A DNA stretch of 64,000 nucleotides. Origin: Paraburkholderia sp. LEh10. Lineage in GTDB: Bacteria; Pseudomonadota; Gammaproteobacteria; Burkholderiales; Burkholderiaceae. Shown here one piece after another: positions 40,857-50,943 of this stretch. The stretch spans positions 20,404 through 84,403 of the forward strand of contig NZ_JAGIPX010000035.1 of assembly GCF_017814945.1 (NCBI RefSeq), in the 5' to 3' direction. The notes beneath the pieces are model-generated. The model was not told the origin of the DNA. It made no database searches and saw only the letters and a program-made list of their open reading frames with translations. Made by a program: the position numbers and the translations under genes. How positions within the stretch are numbered: position 1 is the first letter of the stretch; each line of letters opens with the position of its first letter.

Positions 40857-41687
40857 ATGAACGCCGACCTGCATTGCCATTCCACCGTGTCCGACGGCGC
40901 CTTTGCGCCCGCCGAGGTTGCGCGCCGCGCGCATGCGGGCGGCGTGACGCTGTGGGCGCTGACCGACCACGACGAAATCGGCGGTCAGGTCGAGGCGCGC
41001 GAAGCGGCGCAAGCGCTCGGCATGCAGTATCTGGGCGGAGTCGAAATTTCGGTGACGTGGGCGTCGCGCACGATTCACATCGTCGGGCTGCACGTCGATC
41101 CTGCCTGCAACGATCTCGTCGTCGGGCTCGAGCGCACGCGCAGCGGCCGCGCGGCACGCGCCGAGGCGATGGGCGAGCAGCTCGCGACGCTCGGCATTCC
41201 CAACGCGTACGAAGGCGCACTGAAATATGTGTCGAATCCCGACATGATTTCGCGCACGCACTTCGCGCGCTACATGGTCGAGCAAGGGTACGCCGAGAAC
41301 ACGCAGGATGTGTTCAGCCGCTTTCTCGGCGATGGCAAGCCGGGCTACGTGCCGCATCGTTGGGCGAAGCTCGCCGATGCCGTCAAGTGGATTCAGGTTG
41401 CCGGCGGCGAAGCGGTGATCGCGCATCCGGGCCGCTACGCGTACACGCCGACCGAGTTCGACGCGCTGTTCGGCGAGTTCATCGATCTCGGCGGCAAGGC
41501 CATCGAGGTCGTCACGGGTAGCCACACGCCCGACCAGTATCGCGAATATGCGGACGTCGCGCGGCGTTTCGGCTTCGAGGCTTCGCGCGGGTCCGACTTT
41601 CATGCCGCGGGCGAGGGCCGCGTCGAGCTGGGCAGTCTGCCGCCGCTGCCGTCCGATCTGAAGCCAGTCTGGGAGCGTTGGCTGTAA
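40857..41687 (+). CDS. PHP-domain phosphoesterase (RNase AM / YciV-like)
   Basis: A 276-residue PHP-domain protein. Metal-binding motifs are DLHCHSTVSDG at the N-terminus, TDHDE (~residue 37), internal His in IHIVGLHVD and ISRTHFARYM, then IAHPGRY and GSDFHAAGEG. This set fits the YciV family of 3',5'-nucleoside bisphosphate phosphatases, also described as RNase AM. It lies just before the YciO-like gene, a pairing also seen in E. coli (yciV-yciO). Confidence 0.9.
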   Translation: MNADLHCHSTVSDGAFAPAEVARRAHAGGVTLWALTDHDEIGGQVEAREAAQALGMQYLGGVEISVTWASRTIHIVGLHVDPACNDLVVGLERTRSGRAARAEAMGEQLATLGIPNAYEGALKYVSNPDMISRTHFARYMVEQGYAENTQDVFSRFLGDGKPGYVPHRWAKLADAVKWIQVAGGEAVIAHPGRYAYTPTEFDALFGEFIDLGGKAIEVVTGSHTPDQYREYADVARRFGFEASRGSDFHAAGEGRVELGSLPPLPSDLKPVWERWL

Positions 41688-41774
41688 GCTCTGGATGTGC
41701 GTCGTGCATGGGCACGCGCGCTGCGTGAGCCGTCGCTAGCTGTTCGTCGACTTCCCGACCTCCTGACCGACATC

Positions 41775-42410
41775 ATGTCCCAATACTTTCGGCTTCATCC
41801 GGACAATCCGCAGCCGCGCCTGATCAAGCAGGCCGTGCAGATCATCGAAGGCGGCGGCGTGGCCGCGCTGCCGACGGATTCGAGCTACGCGCTCGCCTGT
41901 CAGCTCGACAACAAGAATGCCGTCGACCGCGTGCGGCGCATCCGTGGCATCGACGAGCGGCAACTGTTATCGCTGCTCGTGCGCGATCTGTCCGAGCTGG
42001 CGAACTTCGCGATCGTCGACAACCGTCAATACCGTCTGATCAAATCCGTGACACCCGGCCCATACGTGTTCGTGCTGCAGGCGACCAAGGAAGTGCCACG
42101 CCGCCTGTCGCATCCGTCGCGCAAGACGATCGGTCTGCGCGTGCCGGATCATGCGATCACGCTCGCGATCCTCGAAGAACTCGGCGAGCCGCTGCTCGGC
42201 TCGACACTGATCCTGCCAGGCGAAACGCAGCCGCTGAACGACCCGGAGGACATCCGCGAAAAACTGGAAAAGCAGCTCGATCTCGTGATCGACGGCGGCC
42301 CGTGTCCATGCGAGCCGTCGACGGTGATCGACCTGACAGGCGAAGAACCCGTGCTGGTGCGGCCGGGACGCGGCTCGCTCGCGCCGTTCGGCCTCGAGGA
42401 GACGGCATGA
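41775..42410 (+). CDS. YciO/Sua5 family L-threonylcarbamoyladenylate synthase-like protein
   Basis: A 211-residue YrdC-domain protein of the YciO type. It has the N-terminal GGGVAALPTDSSYALAC, KxR-type nucleotide residues RRIRGIDERQ and SHPSRKTIGLRVPDH, and C-terminal CEPSTVIDLTGEEPVLVRPGRG. TsaC/Sua5 proteins make threonylcarbamoyl-AMP for tRNA t6A; YciO homologues are less certain in activity, so the call stays at family level. It follows the YciV-like gene and precedes a site-2 protease. Confidence 0.9.
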   Translation: MSQYFRLHPDNPQPRLIKQAVQIIEGGGVAALPTDSSYALACQLDNKNAVDRVRRIRGIDERQLLSLLVRDLSELANFAIVDNRQYRLIKSVTPGPYVFVLQATKEVPRRLSHPSRKTIGLRVPDHAITLAILEELGEPLLGSTLILPGETQPLNDPEDIREKLEKQLDLVIDGGPCPCEPSTVIDLTGEEPVLVRPGRGSLAPFGLEETA

Positions 42411-42457
42411 ACGAAAGCCGACAGAGCCGCAAGGCGCCGTTGTTACAATAGAGCGAT

Positions 42458-43120
42458 ATGGATTCCTCCCTGATACAAACCATCGTCGTCTACGCATTGC
42501 CCGTGATCTTCGCGATCACGCTGCACGAGGCGGCCCACGGCTATGTCGCGCGCATGCTCGGCGACAATACCGCCTACGTGCTAGGCCGCGTGTCGTTCAA
42601 TCCGATGCGGCACATCGACCCGCTCGGCACGATCGCCATTCCGCTGCTGCTTTATTTCGCCACCAGCGGCGCGTTCATGTTCGGCTACGCGAAGCCCGTG
42701 CCCGTTGCGTTCGGCAATCTGCGCAATCCGCGCTGGGGTTCGCTGTGGGTCGCGCTGGCGGGTCCCCTCTGCAATTTCGTACAGGCGCTCGTGTGGGGCG
42801 TGTTCGGCGTGGCGCTCGCCGCGATGAATGTCCACGAGCCGTTTTTCACGCGGATGGCGGGAGCGGGCGTTGGCGTGAACCTCGTGCTCGGCGTGCTGAA
42901 CCTTTTTCCGCTGCCGCCGCTCGACGGCGGCCGCGTGCTGACGGCGCTGTTGCCCGTGCGCCCGGCAATGGCGCTCGCGCGCATCGAACCTTACGGCTTT
43001 TTCATTGTGATGGCGCTCGTGATGACGGGCACGCTGACGCGTTTCTGGCTGCGTCCGCTCGTGAATTTCGGCTATGAGGCCGTGACGGCTATCCTGACTC
43101 CCCTCGTTTCGCTTCTCTAA
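42458..43120 (+). CDS. Site-2 protease family membrane peptidase (M50)
   Basis: A 220-residue integral membrane metalloprotease. The zinc site is H23-E24-AAH27 (ITLHEAAHGYV), and the distal Asp is in NLFPLPPLDGGRV. It has about five to six hydrophobic segments. There are no PDZ or CBS domains, so it is a short standalone M50B type. Its target is unknown. Its stop is 9 bp before trpS, suggesting co-transcription. Confidence 0.92.
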   Translation: MDSSLIQTIVVYALPVIFAITLHEAAHGYVARMLGDNTAYVLGRVSFNPMRHIDPLGTIAIPLLLYFATSGAFMFGYAKPVPVAFGNLRNPRWGSLWVALAGPLCNFVQALVWGVFGVALAAMNVHEPFFTRMAGAGVGVNLVLGVLNLFPLPPLDGGRVLTALLPVRPAMALARIEPYGFFIVMALVMTGTLTRFWLRPLVNFGYEAVTAILTPLVSLL

Positions 43121-43129
43121 ACCAAAACC

Positions 43130-44332
43130 ATGTACCCCGACCGTATCTTCTCCGGTATGCGGCCTACCGGCTCGCTGCACCTCGGCCACTACCATGGCGT
43201 GCTGAAAAACTGGGTGCGTCTGCAGTCCGAATACCCGTGCTTCTTTTGCGTGGTCGACTGGCATGCGCTGACGACGCACTACGAAACGCCCGAAGTGATC
43301 GAGCAGAACGTCTGGGAAGTGCTGATCGACTGGCTCGCGTCGGGCATCGATCCGGCGCAGGCGACGCTGTTCATCCAGAGCCGCGTGCCCGAGCATGCCG
43401 AACTGTCGCTGCTGCTCGGCATGAGCGCGCCGCTCGGCTGGCTCGAGCGCGTGCCGACGTACAAGGAGCAGATGGAGAAGCTGAAGGACAAGGATCTGTC
43501 GACGTACGGCTTCCTCGGCTATCCCGTGCTGATGGCGGCCGACATCCTGCTGTACCGCGCGTCGCTCGTGCCCGTCGGTGAAGATCAGGTCCCGCACGTC
43601 GAGATGACGCGCGAACTCGCGCGCCGTTTCAACCATCTGTACGGCCGCGAGCCGGGCTTCGAAGAAAAGGCGATGGAAGCCGCGAAGAAGCTCGGCGGCA
43701 AGCGCTCGAAGCTGTATCACGAGCTGCGCAACGCGTATCAGCAGGAAGGCGACGACGAAGCGCTCGAGCAGGCGCGCGCGATGTTGCAGGAGTCGCAGAG
43801 CCTGTCGATGAGCGACCGGGAACGCCTGTTCGGCTACCTCGAAGGCTCGCGCAAGATCATCCTGGTCGAGCCGCAGGTTCTTCTGACGGAAGCGTCGCGG
43901 ATGCCAGGACTCGACGGCCAGAAGATGTCGAAGTCGTACGGCAACACGATCGGCCTGCGCGAGGACGCCGAGACGATCACGAAGAAGGTGCGCACGATGC
44001 CGACCGACCCTGCGCGCGTGCGCCGCACCGATCCGGGCGATCCCGACAAGTGCCCGGTGTGGCAGTTGCATCAGGTCTACACCGACAAGGACACGCACGA
44101 GTGGGTGCAGAAGGGTTGCCGCTCGGCGGGCATCGGCTGCCTCGAATGCAAGCAGCCGGTGATCGAAGGCATTTTGCGCGAGCAGCAGCCGATGCTCGAG
44201 CGCGCGCAGAAGTACATGGACGATCCGTCGCTGCTGCGCGCGATCGTCGCCGACGGCTGCGACAAGGCGCGCCGTTTCGCATCGGAGACGATGCGCGACG
44301 TGCGCGAGGCGATGGGCCTGTCGTACACGTGA
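43130..44332 (+). CDS. trpS: Tryptophanyl-tRNA synthetase
   Basis: A class I synthetase that charges tRNA-Trp. The 400-residue protein has the HIGH-like LHLGHYHG and KMSKS in DGQKMSKSYGNT. It is longer than the ~330-residue E. coli enzyme: an insert of ~70 residues (about 180-250, from EEKAMEAAKKLGGKRSKLYHE to SMSDRERLFGYLEGS) lies between GREPG and the KMSKS region. This long form is found in beta-proteobacteria. An added GCRSAGIGCLECKQP segment also carries cysteines. Confidence 0.97.
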   Translation: MYPDRIFSGMRPTGSLHLGHYHGVLKNWVRLQSEYPCFFCVVDWHALTTHYETPEVIEQNVWEVLIDWLASGIDPAQATLFIQSRVPEHAELSLLLGMSAPLGWLERVPTYKEQMEKLKDKDLSTYGFLGYPVLMAADILLYRASLVPVGEDQVPHVEMTRELARRFNHLYGREPGFEEKAMEAAKKLGGKRSKLYHELRNAYQQEGDDEALEQARAMLQESQSLSMSDRERLFGYLEGSRKIILVEPQVLLTEASRMPGLDGQKMSKSYGNTIGLREDAETITKKVRTMPTDPARVRRTDPGDPDKCPVWQLHQVYTDKDTHEWVQKGCRSAGIGCLECKQPVIEGILREQQPMLERAQKYMDDPSLLRAIVADGCDKARRFASETMRDVREAMGLSYT

Positions 44333-44351
44333 TGCGCGGCGCGCGCGCACG

Positions 44352-44966
44352 ATGAGCGATTCCGTTTCCGGCGCGCACTGCGCCTCGCACGCGCCGATCG
44401 GCGAGCCGTCGCGCTGGGTGAAGCACTGGGCGCATCTGGTCGCGCCCGGCGGCGCCGTGCTCGACGTGGCGTCGGGAGCCGGGCGGCACGCGCGGTTTTT
44501 CGCGTCGCGCGGGCATCCCGTCATGGCCATCGACCGCGATGCAGCCGCTTTGGCGTCGATGGACGGCATAGCGGGCATCGCGACACTCGCCGCCGACATC
44601 GAAAACTCACCTTGGCCGCTGTCGACGGAACAACGGTTCGCGGCCATCGTCGTTACGAATTACCTGCACCGGCCGCTCGTTCCCCAATTGCTGGCGACAC
44701 TGGCGCCCGGCGGCGTGCTGATCTACGAAACCTTCGCTCAAGGCAACGAAACGGTCGGCAAGCCATCGAACCCTGCTTTTCTGCTCGCGCCGGGCGAACT
44801 GCTTGACGCGGTCCGTGGGCTGTTACGTGTCGTTGCATTTCAGGACGGTTTCCTCGCGGAACCCCGTCCCGCCTACGTTCAGCGGATTTGCGCCGTCTAC
44901 GAGGCGGATCCGTCCGTCAGAACGAAAGATATGGGGCTTCCCCGGCGTTACGATTTGGCCGGTTAA
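44352..44966 (+). CDS. Class I SAM-dependent methyltransferase
   Basis: A 204-residue methyltransferase with the Rossmann motif I VLDVASGAGRHARFF, an acidic residue at the end of beta-2 (AIDRDAAAL) and a motif IV-like VVTNYLHRPL. It is close to the tellurite-resistance TehB-like and small-molecule methyltransferases. It lies 19 bp after trpS and 43 bp before dapA. The substrate is unknown. Confidence 0.87.
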   Translation: MSDSVSGAHCASHAPIGEPSRWVKHWAHLVAPGGAVLDVASGAGRHARFFASRGHPVMAIDRDAAALASMDGIAGIATLAADIENSPWPLSTEQRFAAIVVTNYLHRPLVPQLLATLAPGGVLIYETFAQGNETVGKPSNPAFLLAPGELLDAVRGLLRVVAFQDGFLAEPRPAYVQRICAVYEADPSVRTKDMGLPRRYDLAG

Positions 44967-45009
44967 TCCGCTACAATCGCGATTTACCGATTAAATTCAA
45001 TGGCGTTTC

Positions 45010-45918
<909 letters not shown>

Positions 45919-46021
45919 GCGCCTGGCAGCAGGCACCTCCGGCATTTTTTCAACCGACGTCGATATCGCCCACGGTTCACACCGATCCCAGGCAGCGCGT
46001 TTTAGCTTCACGAAGGACCCC

Positions 46022-47170
46022 ATGAAACGTTCCGCACTTTCCCTCCACGCAACGCGCCTGGCGGCGCTGACGCTTGCGGCTGGCACGGTTGTGTCGCTTT
46101 CTGGCTGCGAGTCGCTGAACGACATGCTCGCGTCGGACAAGGTGAACTACAAGGCGACGTCGAGCGCGCCGCCGCTCGCCGTGCCGAGCGATCTGACGCC
46201 TGCGCAGATCGACCAGCGCTATGTGGCGCCCCCTGCGGGCACCGCGCTCGGCGGCGCGCCGCAGCGCGCGCAGACGTCGGCAGGCAATCTGACGGAAGGC
46301 GTGCCGTCGGCGCAGGATCCGTTCGGCATGCACGTCGAACGCGACGGCGACCGTCGCTGGCTCGTCGTGAATGGCCGGACGCCGGAGCAACTGTGGCCGC
46401 AGTTGCAGGAATTCTGGACGGAGAACGGCTTCTCGCTGAAGACGGACGCGCCGACCACGGGCATCATGGCCACCGATTGGGCCGAAAATCGCGCGAACAT
46501 TCCGGACGACTGGTTCCGCCGCACGGTTGGCAAGGTGATCGATTTCGCGTACTCGTCGGGTACGCGCGATAGCTTCCGCACGCTGGTTTCGCGCGACCCG
46601 AGCGGTGGCACTGACATTTCGATCACCCATGCGTCGATGGAAGAAGTGATGACCGGGCAGGACAAGACGTCGTCGCGCTGGGTCGAGCGTCCGCGCGATC
46701 CGGCGCTGGAAGCTGAGTTTCTCGCCAAGCTCATGCAGAAATTCGGTCTTACTGACGCGCAATCGAAGCAGCTGCTGACCAACGCCCATCCGGCGACGGC
46801 GCAGGCGCAGCTGGACAAGAGTGCGGGCGGTGCGACCCTCGACCTGCCCGAGTCGTTCGATCGCGCGTGGCTGCGCGTCGGCCTTGCGCTCGATCGCACG
46901 AACTTCACCGTCGACAATCGCGATCGCGAGAAGGGCATCTATTACGTGCGGTACGCGGACTCGATGCAGGAGCTCAAGCGTGACGGTCTGTTCGGCAAGC
47001 TGTTTTACAGCGACAAGAGCGCAAAGAAGGACGGCCACGAATTTCTCGTGAACGTGCGCTCGAAGGGCGACGCGATGACGCAGGTCGCCGTCGTCGATGC
47101 GAACGGCCAGGTGGATACGTCCTCGGACGCGCAGCGCATCGTGTCGCTGCTGCACGCGCAGCTGAACTAA
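46022..47170 (+). CDS. bamC: Outer-membrane assembly lipoprotein BamC
   Basis: A lipoprotein of the Bam complex that inserts outer-membrane beta-barrels. The 382-residue product has lipobox LSGC with acylated Cys29. An unstructured segment follows (~35-100; SSAPPLAVPSDLTPAQIDQRY), then two helix-grip domains (~105-220 and ~275-380) as in NlpB/BamC. The link to dapA is conserved across beta- and gamma-proteobacteria. It is 9 bp from the MBL gene. Confidence 0.93.
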   Translation: MKRSALSLHATRLAALTLAAGTVVSLSGCESLNDMLASDKVNYKATSSAPPLAVPSDLTPAQIDQRYVAPPAGTALGGAPQRAQTSAGNLTEGVPSAQDPFGMHVERDGDRRWLVVNGRTPEQLWPQLQEFWTENGFSLKTDAPTTGIMATDWAENRANIPDDWFRRTVGKVIDFAYSSGTRDSFRTLVSRDPSGGTDISITHASMEEVMTGQDKTSSRWVERPRDPALEAEFLAKLMQKFGLTDAQSKQLLTNAHPATAQAQLDKSAGGATLDLPESFDRAWLRVGLALDRTNFTVDNRDREKGIYYVRYADSMQELKRDGLFGKLFYSDKSAKKDGHEFLVNVRSKGDAMTQVAVVDANGQVDTSSDAQRIVSLLHAQLN

Positions 47171-47178
47171 GGCGGGTC

Positions 47179-47952
47179 GTGCGATTCGCCAGTCTGGGAA
47201 GCGGCAGTGAAGGCAATGCACTGCTGGTGGAGGCCGAAAGCGGTCTCACGACCACACGAGTCCTGCTGGACTGCGGCTTCTCGGCGAAAGAAGTCGCCCG
47301 GCGGCTGGAGCGGCTGGGCGCGGGCGTCGATGAACTCGACGCCATTCTCATCACCCACGAACATGGCGACCATATCGGTAGCGCGCTGACGCTTGCGCGC
47401 AAGCTGTCGATCCCGTTGTACATGAGCTGGGGCACGGCGCGCGCCGTCGGCGCCGACGAGGCCGACGTCGAGCTGCACGTGCTGTGGAGCGACGAGGCGG
47501 TCGCGATCGGCGATCTGAGTGTTTTGCCGTACACGGTTCCGCACGATGCGCGCGAGCCGCTGCAGTACGTGTTTTTCGATGGCGCGTCACGGCTTGGTGT
47601 GCTGACTGACGTCGGCACGTCGACGCCGCATATCAGCGCGGTGCTGAGCGGCTGCGATGCGCTCGTGCTCGAATGCAACCATGATGTCCAGATGCTGGCT
47701 GCCTCACGCTATCCGCCGTCGTTGAAGGCGCGAATCGGCGGCAATCACGGGCATTTGAACAACGACGCGGCGGCGGAAATCCTTGCCTCGCTGGATCGAT
47801 CGAAATTGCGGCATCTGGTCGCGGCGCACCTGAGCCAGCAGAACAATCTGCCCGAGCTGGCGCGCGCGGCGATGGCGTCAGTGCTTGGCGCGGCGTCGAC
47901 GGAAGTGGTGGTCGCGACGCAGAGCGACGGGTTTGGCTGGTTGAGTTTCTGA
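47179..47952 (+). CDS. MBL-fold metallohydrolase (YycJ/WalJ-like)
   Basis: A 257-residue metallo-beta-lactamase-fold protein with the zinc motif THEHGDHIG (H60, H62, D64, H65) and further ligands in ECNHD and IGGNHGHLNN. MRFASLGSGSEGNALLVE resembles the YycJ/WalJ group, where nuclease activity has been reported. The start is GTG at 47179, 8 bp after the bamC stop. Its substrate is not settled by sequence. Confidence 0.9.
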   Translation: MRFASLGSGSEGNALLVEAESGLTTTRVLLDCGFSAKEVARRLERLGAGVDELDAILITHEHGDHIGSALTLARKLSIPLYMSWGTARAVGADEADVELHVLWSDEAVAIGDLSVLPYTVPHDAREPLQYVFFDGASRLGVLTDVGTSTPHISAVLSGCDALVLECNHDVQMLAASRYPPSLKARIGGNHGHLNNDAAAEILASLDRSKLRHLVAAHLSQQNNLPELARAAMASVLGAASTEVVVATQSDGFGWLSF

Positions 47953-47990
47953 GTCGCGCGGCGGCTTTGTGCCTTTCGGCCGAAAAAGTG

Positions 47991-48026
47991 AAAACGCCCG
48001 TGACGATTGCTCGTCACGGGCGTTTT
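47991..48026 (+). terminator. Bidirectional terminator between the MBL gene and the yccA-like gene
   Basis: AAAACGCCCGTGACGA pairs with TCGTCACGGGCGTTTT around a TTGC loop, a 16-bp perfect stem with A and T ends on both strands. It closes both convergent genes. Confidence 0.9.
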
Positions 48027-48052
48027 GGTCTTTAGCTGACGTCTGACGTCAA

Positions 48053-48751
48053 TCAGTTACGGTTGCCGCCGAAAATGCCGAGGAGCGCCAGCAGATTCAC
48101 GAACACGTTGTACAGGTCGAGGTAGATCGCCAGTGTCGCCGTGATGTAGTTCGTCTCGCCGCCGTTCACCACGCGCTGTACGTCGAACAGCATGTAGGCG
48201 GAGAAGATCACGATCGCGAGCACCGACACGGTTAGCATCAGAGCGGGCAGCTGCAGAAACACATTCGCGACCATCGCCAGCAGCAGCACGATCACGCCGA
48301 CGAACAGCCATTTGCCGAGGCCCGAGAAATCACGCTTGCTGACGGTCGCGACCGTCGCCATCGCGGCGAAGATCACGCCGGTGCCGCCAAACGCGAGCAT
48401 GATCAGCGACGGTCCGTTCGAAAAGCCGAGGATGAAGCTGAGCAGCCGCGACAGCATCAGGCCCATGAAGAACGTGAAGCCGAGCAGCACGAACACGCCG
48501 GCAGCACTGTCCTTCGTTTTCTGGATCGCGAACATGAAGCCGAACGCGATCGCGAAGAACGCGAGCATGCTCATCGCCGGGCTGGTGGCGGCGAATAGCG
48601 AGAAGCCGGTGGCGACGCCGACCCACGCGCCGATGACGGTCGGCACCATGGACAGCGCAAGCAGCCAGTAGGTGTTGCGCAGTACCCGGTTGCGGGTCTC
48701 GGCCGTGGTGACGGCGCCGCCCCGACCGAAGTTATAGGGATATTCGTTCAT
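48053..48751 (-). CDS. Bax inhibitor-1 / YccA family membrane protein
   Basis: A 232-residue inner-membrane protein with seven predicted membrane segments from ~26 to 225. The C-terminal half has AYMLFDVQRVVNGGETNYITATLAIYLD, a hallmark of the BI-1 family. In E. coli YccA inhibits FtsH proteolysis, which interacts with HflKC, also encoded here (60.3-62.6 kb). Whether this one does so is inference. The start at 48751 is set by AAGGAGAGACC; the upstream in-frame start at 48775 is less good. Confidence 0.92.
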   Translation of the reverse strand: MNEYPYNFGRGGAVTTAETRNRVLRNTYWLLALSMVPTVIGAWVGVATGFSLFAATSPAMSMLAFFAIAFGFMFAIQKTKDSAAGVFVLLGFTFFMGLMLSRLLSFILGFSNGPSLIMLAFGGTGVIFAAMATVATVSKRDFSGLGKWLFVGVIVLLLAMVANVFLQLPALMLTVSVLAIVIFSAYMLFDVQRVVNGGETNYITATLAIYLDLYNVFVNLLALLGIFGGNRN

Positions 48752-49053
48752 GGTCTCTCCTTGCGTCAGACGCAATGTTGCGAGATGGCTTGCAACGGTT
48801 TTCGTACGGCGCCGGCTGGCGGTTGCCGCCGGTCGCGCGGACCCACAACCCTAAGATTAACGCCGGGGCGGGGAGTTTCAATGCGGCGCACAACACGGTG
48901 CAATTACATTGTGTTACCCCATTCTTAGCAAGTCATTAGCGATTCAACTTCGACCTTACAGTGCAGTAAGGGTTCAATCGCAATGATACACGGGAACATG
49001 CTACAATAGCGGATTCATTTAAATTTGTAACCTCTTAATTTTCTGGAGTTTTT
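48752..49053. other. Divergent intergenic region, BI-1 gene / ndk
   Basis: This 302-bp region must carry both promoters. The right half is AT-rich. A TACAAT at 49002-49007 could be the ndk -10, with no clear -35. The palindrome at 48761-48775 is listed separately. No gene is seen. Confidence 0.4.
48761..48775. promoter_or_regulatory. Perfect palindrome just upstream of the BI-1 gene
   Basis: TTGCGTC-A-GACGCAA is a perfect 7-bp inverted repeat with a 1-bp centre, next to the ribosome-binding site of the BI-1/YccA gene. It could be an operator or an mRNA hairpin that limits translation. Confidence 0.35.
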
Positions 49054-49479
49054 ATGGCGATCGAACGCACCCTGTCGATTATCAAGCCGGACGCAGTGGC
49101 CAAGAACGTGATCGGCCAGATCTACAGCCGCTTCGAAAACGCTGGCCTGAAGATCGTGGCATCGCGCATGGTTCACCTGTCGCGCGCCGACGCAGAGAAG
49201 TTCTACGCCGTGCACGCAGCACGTCCGTTCTTCAAGGATCTCGTTGAATTCATGATCTCGGGTCCCGTGCAGGTTCAGGTTCTGGAAGGCGAAGGCGCCA
49301 TCCTGAAAAACCGCGACCTGATGGGCGCGACGGATCCGAAGAAGGCCGAAAAGGGTACGATCCGTGCCGACTTCGCGGACAGCATCGACGCGAACGCAGT
49401 GCACGGTTCGGACGCCGCCGAAACGGCAGCCGTCGAAGTCGCGTTCTTCTTCCCGGAAGTCAACGTCTACTCGCGTTAA
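49054..49479 (+). CDS. ndk: Nucleoside diphosphate kinase
   Basis: Balances nucleoside triphosphate pools by phosphohistidine transfer. The 141-residue protein starts MAIERTLSIIKPDAV and has the ATP-binding Arg/Thr residues. The active-site His is in NAVHGSDAAETA. CTGGAGTTTTT precedes the ATG. It leads the run ndk-rlmN-rodZ-ispG-hisS-yfgM-bamB-der. Confidence 0.98.
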   Translation: MAIERTLSIIKPDAVAKNVIGQIYSRFENAGLKIVASRMVHLSRADAEKFYAVHAARPFFKDLVEFMISGPVQVQVLEGEGAILKNRDLMGATDPKKAEKGTIRADFADSIDANAVHGSDAAETAAVEVAFFFPEVNVYSR

Positions 49480-49588
49480 GCGCTTCGTAGTTCAGCAGTA
49501 ACAGCTGGCAGGAGCGGGCGCTGGCGGCACACGCGTTCATGCAGCTTGTTGCATGAACGCAGTCTCGCACTGAATGGCAGGATTCGAT

Positions 49589-50737
49589 ATGACGAGCAGT
49601 CCAACCGTCAACCTTCTCGATCTCGACGCCGCAGGCCTTGTCGCGTATTGCGACAGCCTCGGCGAGAAGCCGTTTCGCGCCAAGCAATTGCAGCGCTGGA
49701 TTCACCAGTACAACGCTGCCGACTTCGACGGGATGACTGATCTCGCGAAGTCTCTGCGCGAAAAGCTGAAGGGCCGTGCATCGATCACGATGCCCGGCAT
49801 CGTCAGCGACCATATTTCCTCCGACGGTACACGTAAGTGGCTCGTCGACGTCGGCAACGGCAACGCGGTCGAAACCGTGTTCATCCCGGAAGAAACGCGC
49901 GGTACGCTTTGCGTCTCGTCGCAGGCGGGGTGCGCGGTCAACTGCCGTTTCTGTTCGACGGGCAAGCAGGGGTTCTCACGCAATCTCACCACGGGCGAAA
50001 TCATCGGCCAGCTGCGCATGGCCGAATTTGCGCTGCGCGCGTCGCTCGGCACGGCCGGCGGTCGCGCCACGGGTGGGGAGGGCAAGGGCGAGCGCGTTGT
50101 CACGAACGTCGTGATGATGGGCATGGGCGAGCCGCTGCTCAATTACGACGCCGTGGTGCCCGCGATGCGCCTGATGCTCGACGACAACGCCTATGGCCTG
50201 TCGCGCCGGCGCGTTACGTTGTCCACGTCGGGCGTCGTGCCGATGATGGACCGGCTCGGCGCCGATCTCCCCGTGGCGCTCGCCGTCTCGCTGCACGCGT
50301 CGAACGACGCGCTGCGCGACGTGCTGGTGCCGCTCAACAAGAAATATCCGCTGCGCGAGTTGATGGCCGCGTGCCAGCGGTATCTAAAGGTTGCGCCGCG
50401 CGACTTCATTACATTCGAGTACTGCATGCTCGACGGCGTGAACGACAGCGAAGCGCACGCACGTGAATTGCTGGCTGTGACCCGCGACGTGCCGTGCAAA
50501 TTCAACCTGATTCCGTTCAATCCGTTCCCGGAATCGGGCCTGTTGCGCTCGAAGAACGAGCAGATCAAGCGTTTCGCGCAAGTGTTGATCGACGCAGGGG
50601 TCGTCACAACAGTGCGCAAGACGCGCGGCGACGATATCGACGCCGCCTGCGGCCAGCTGGCGGGCGCCGTCAAGGATCGCACGCGGCTTGCCGAACGCAG
50701 CGGCAAGGCGAAGGTGATCGAACTCCGCGCGGTGTAA
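49589..50737 (+). CDS. rlmN: Dual-specificity 23S rRNA/tRNA methyltransferase RlmN
   Basis: A radical-SAM enzyme that makes 2-methyladenosine at 23S rRNA A2503 and in some tRNAs. The 382-residue protein has the cluster motif CX3CX2C in CAVNCRFC, the catalytic Cys of the GAGCAVNC region and a second catalytic Cys near the C-terminus. The MGMGEPLLNYD segment marks the SAM site. ATG at 49589 is preferred because AGGATTCGAT lies upstream; the in-frame ATG at 49574 lacks a site. Confidence 0.97.
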   Translation: MTSSPTVNLLDLDAAGLVAYCDSLGEKPFRAKQLQRWIHQYNAADFDGMTDLAKSLREKLKGRASITMPGIVSDHISSDGTRKWLVDVGNGNAVETVFIPEETRGTLCVSSQAGCAVNCRFCSTGKQGFSRNLTTGEIIGQLRMAEFALRASLGTAGGRATGGEGKGERVVTNVVMMGMGEPLLNYDAVVPAMRLMLDDNAYGLSRRRVTLSTSGVVPMMDRLGADLPVALAVSLHASNDALRDVLVPLNKKYPLRELMAACQRYLKVAPRDFITFEYCMLDGVNDSEAHARELLAVTRDVPCKFNLIPFNPFPESGLLRSKNEQIKRFAQVLIDAGVVTTVRKTRGDDIDAACGQLAGAVKDRTRLAERSGKAKVIELRAV

Positions 50738-50943
50738 GGCCTGCGACAGACGAAACGAGGCCCGATGTCAGGAATCAGGCAGCGCTGAAACGCGTCGTCG
50801 CGTGAAGTGAAAAGAAAGTGAGCAGAATCGATCGGAAGCGGCACGCGCAGCCGCACATTTTGTTATAAACGGTCTGCGAAACCGGACATGCCAACGGGCC
50901 GGTGCGCATGAGTGAAAAAAGAATCGACGCGAAAGGATTTGGG

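Noticed and set aside
42581..44647. Long minus-strand open frame opposite trpS
   Set aside because: Shadow of trpS and neighbours with the same Arg/His/Ala-rich composition as other shadows.
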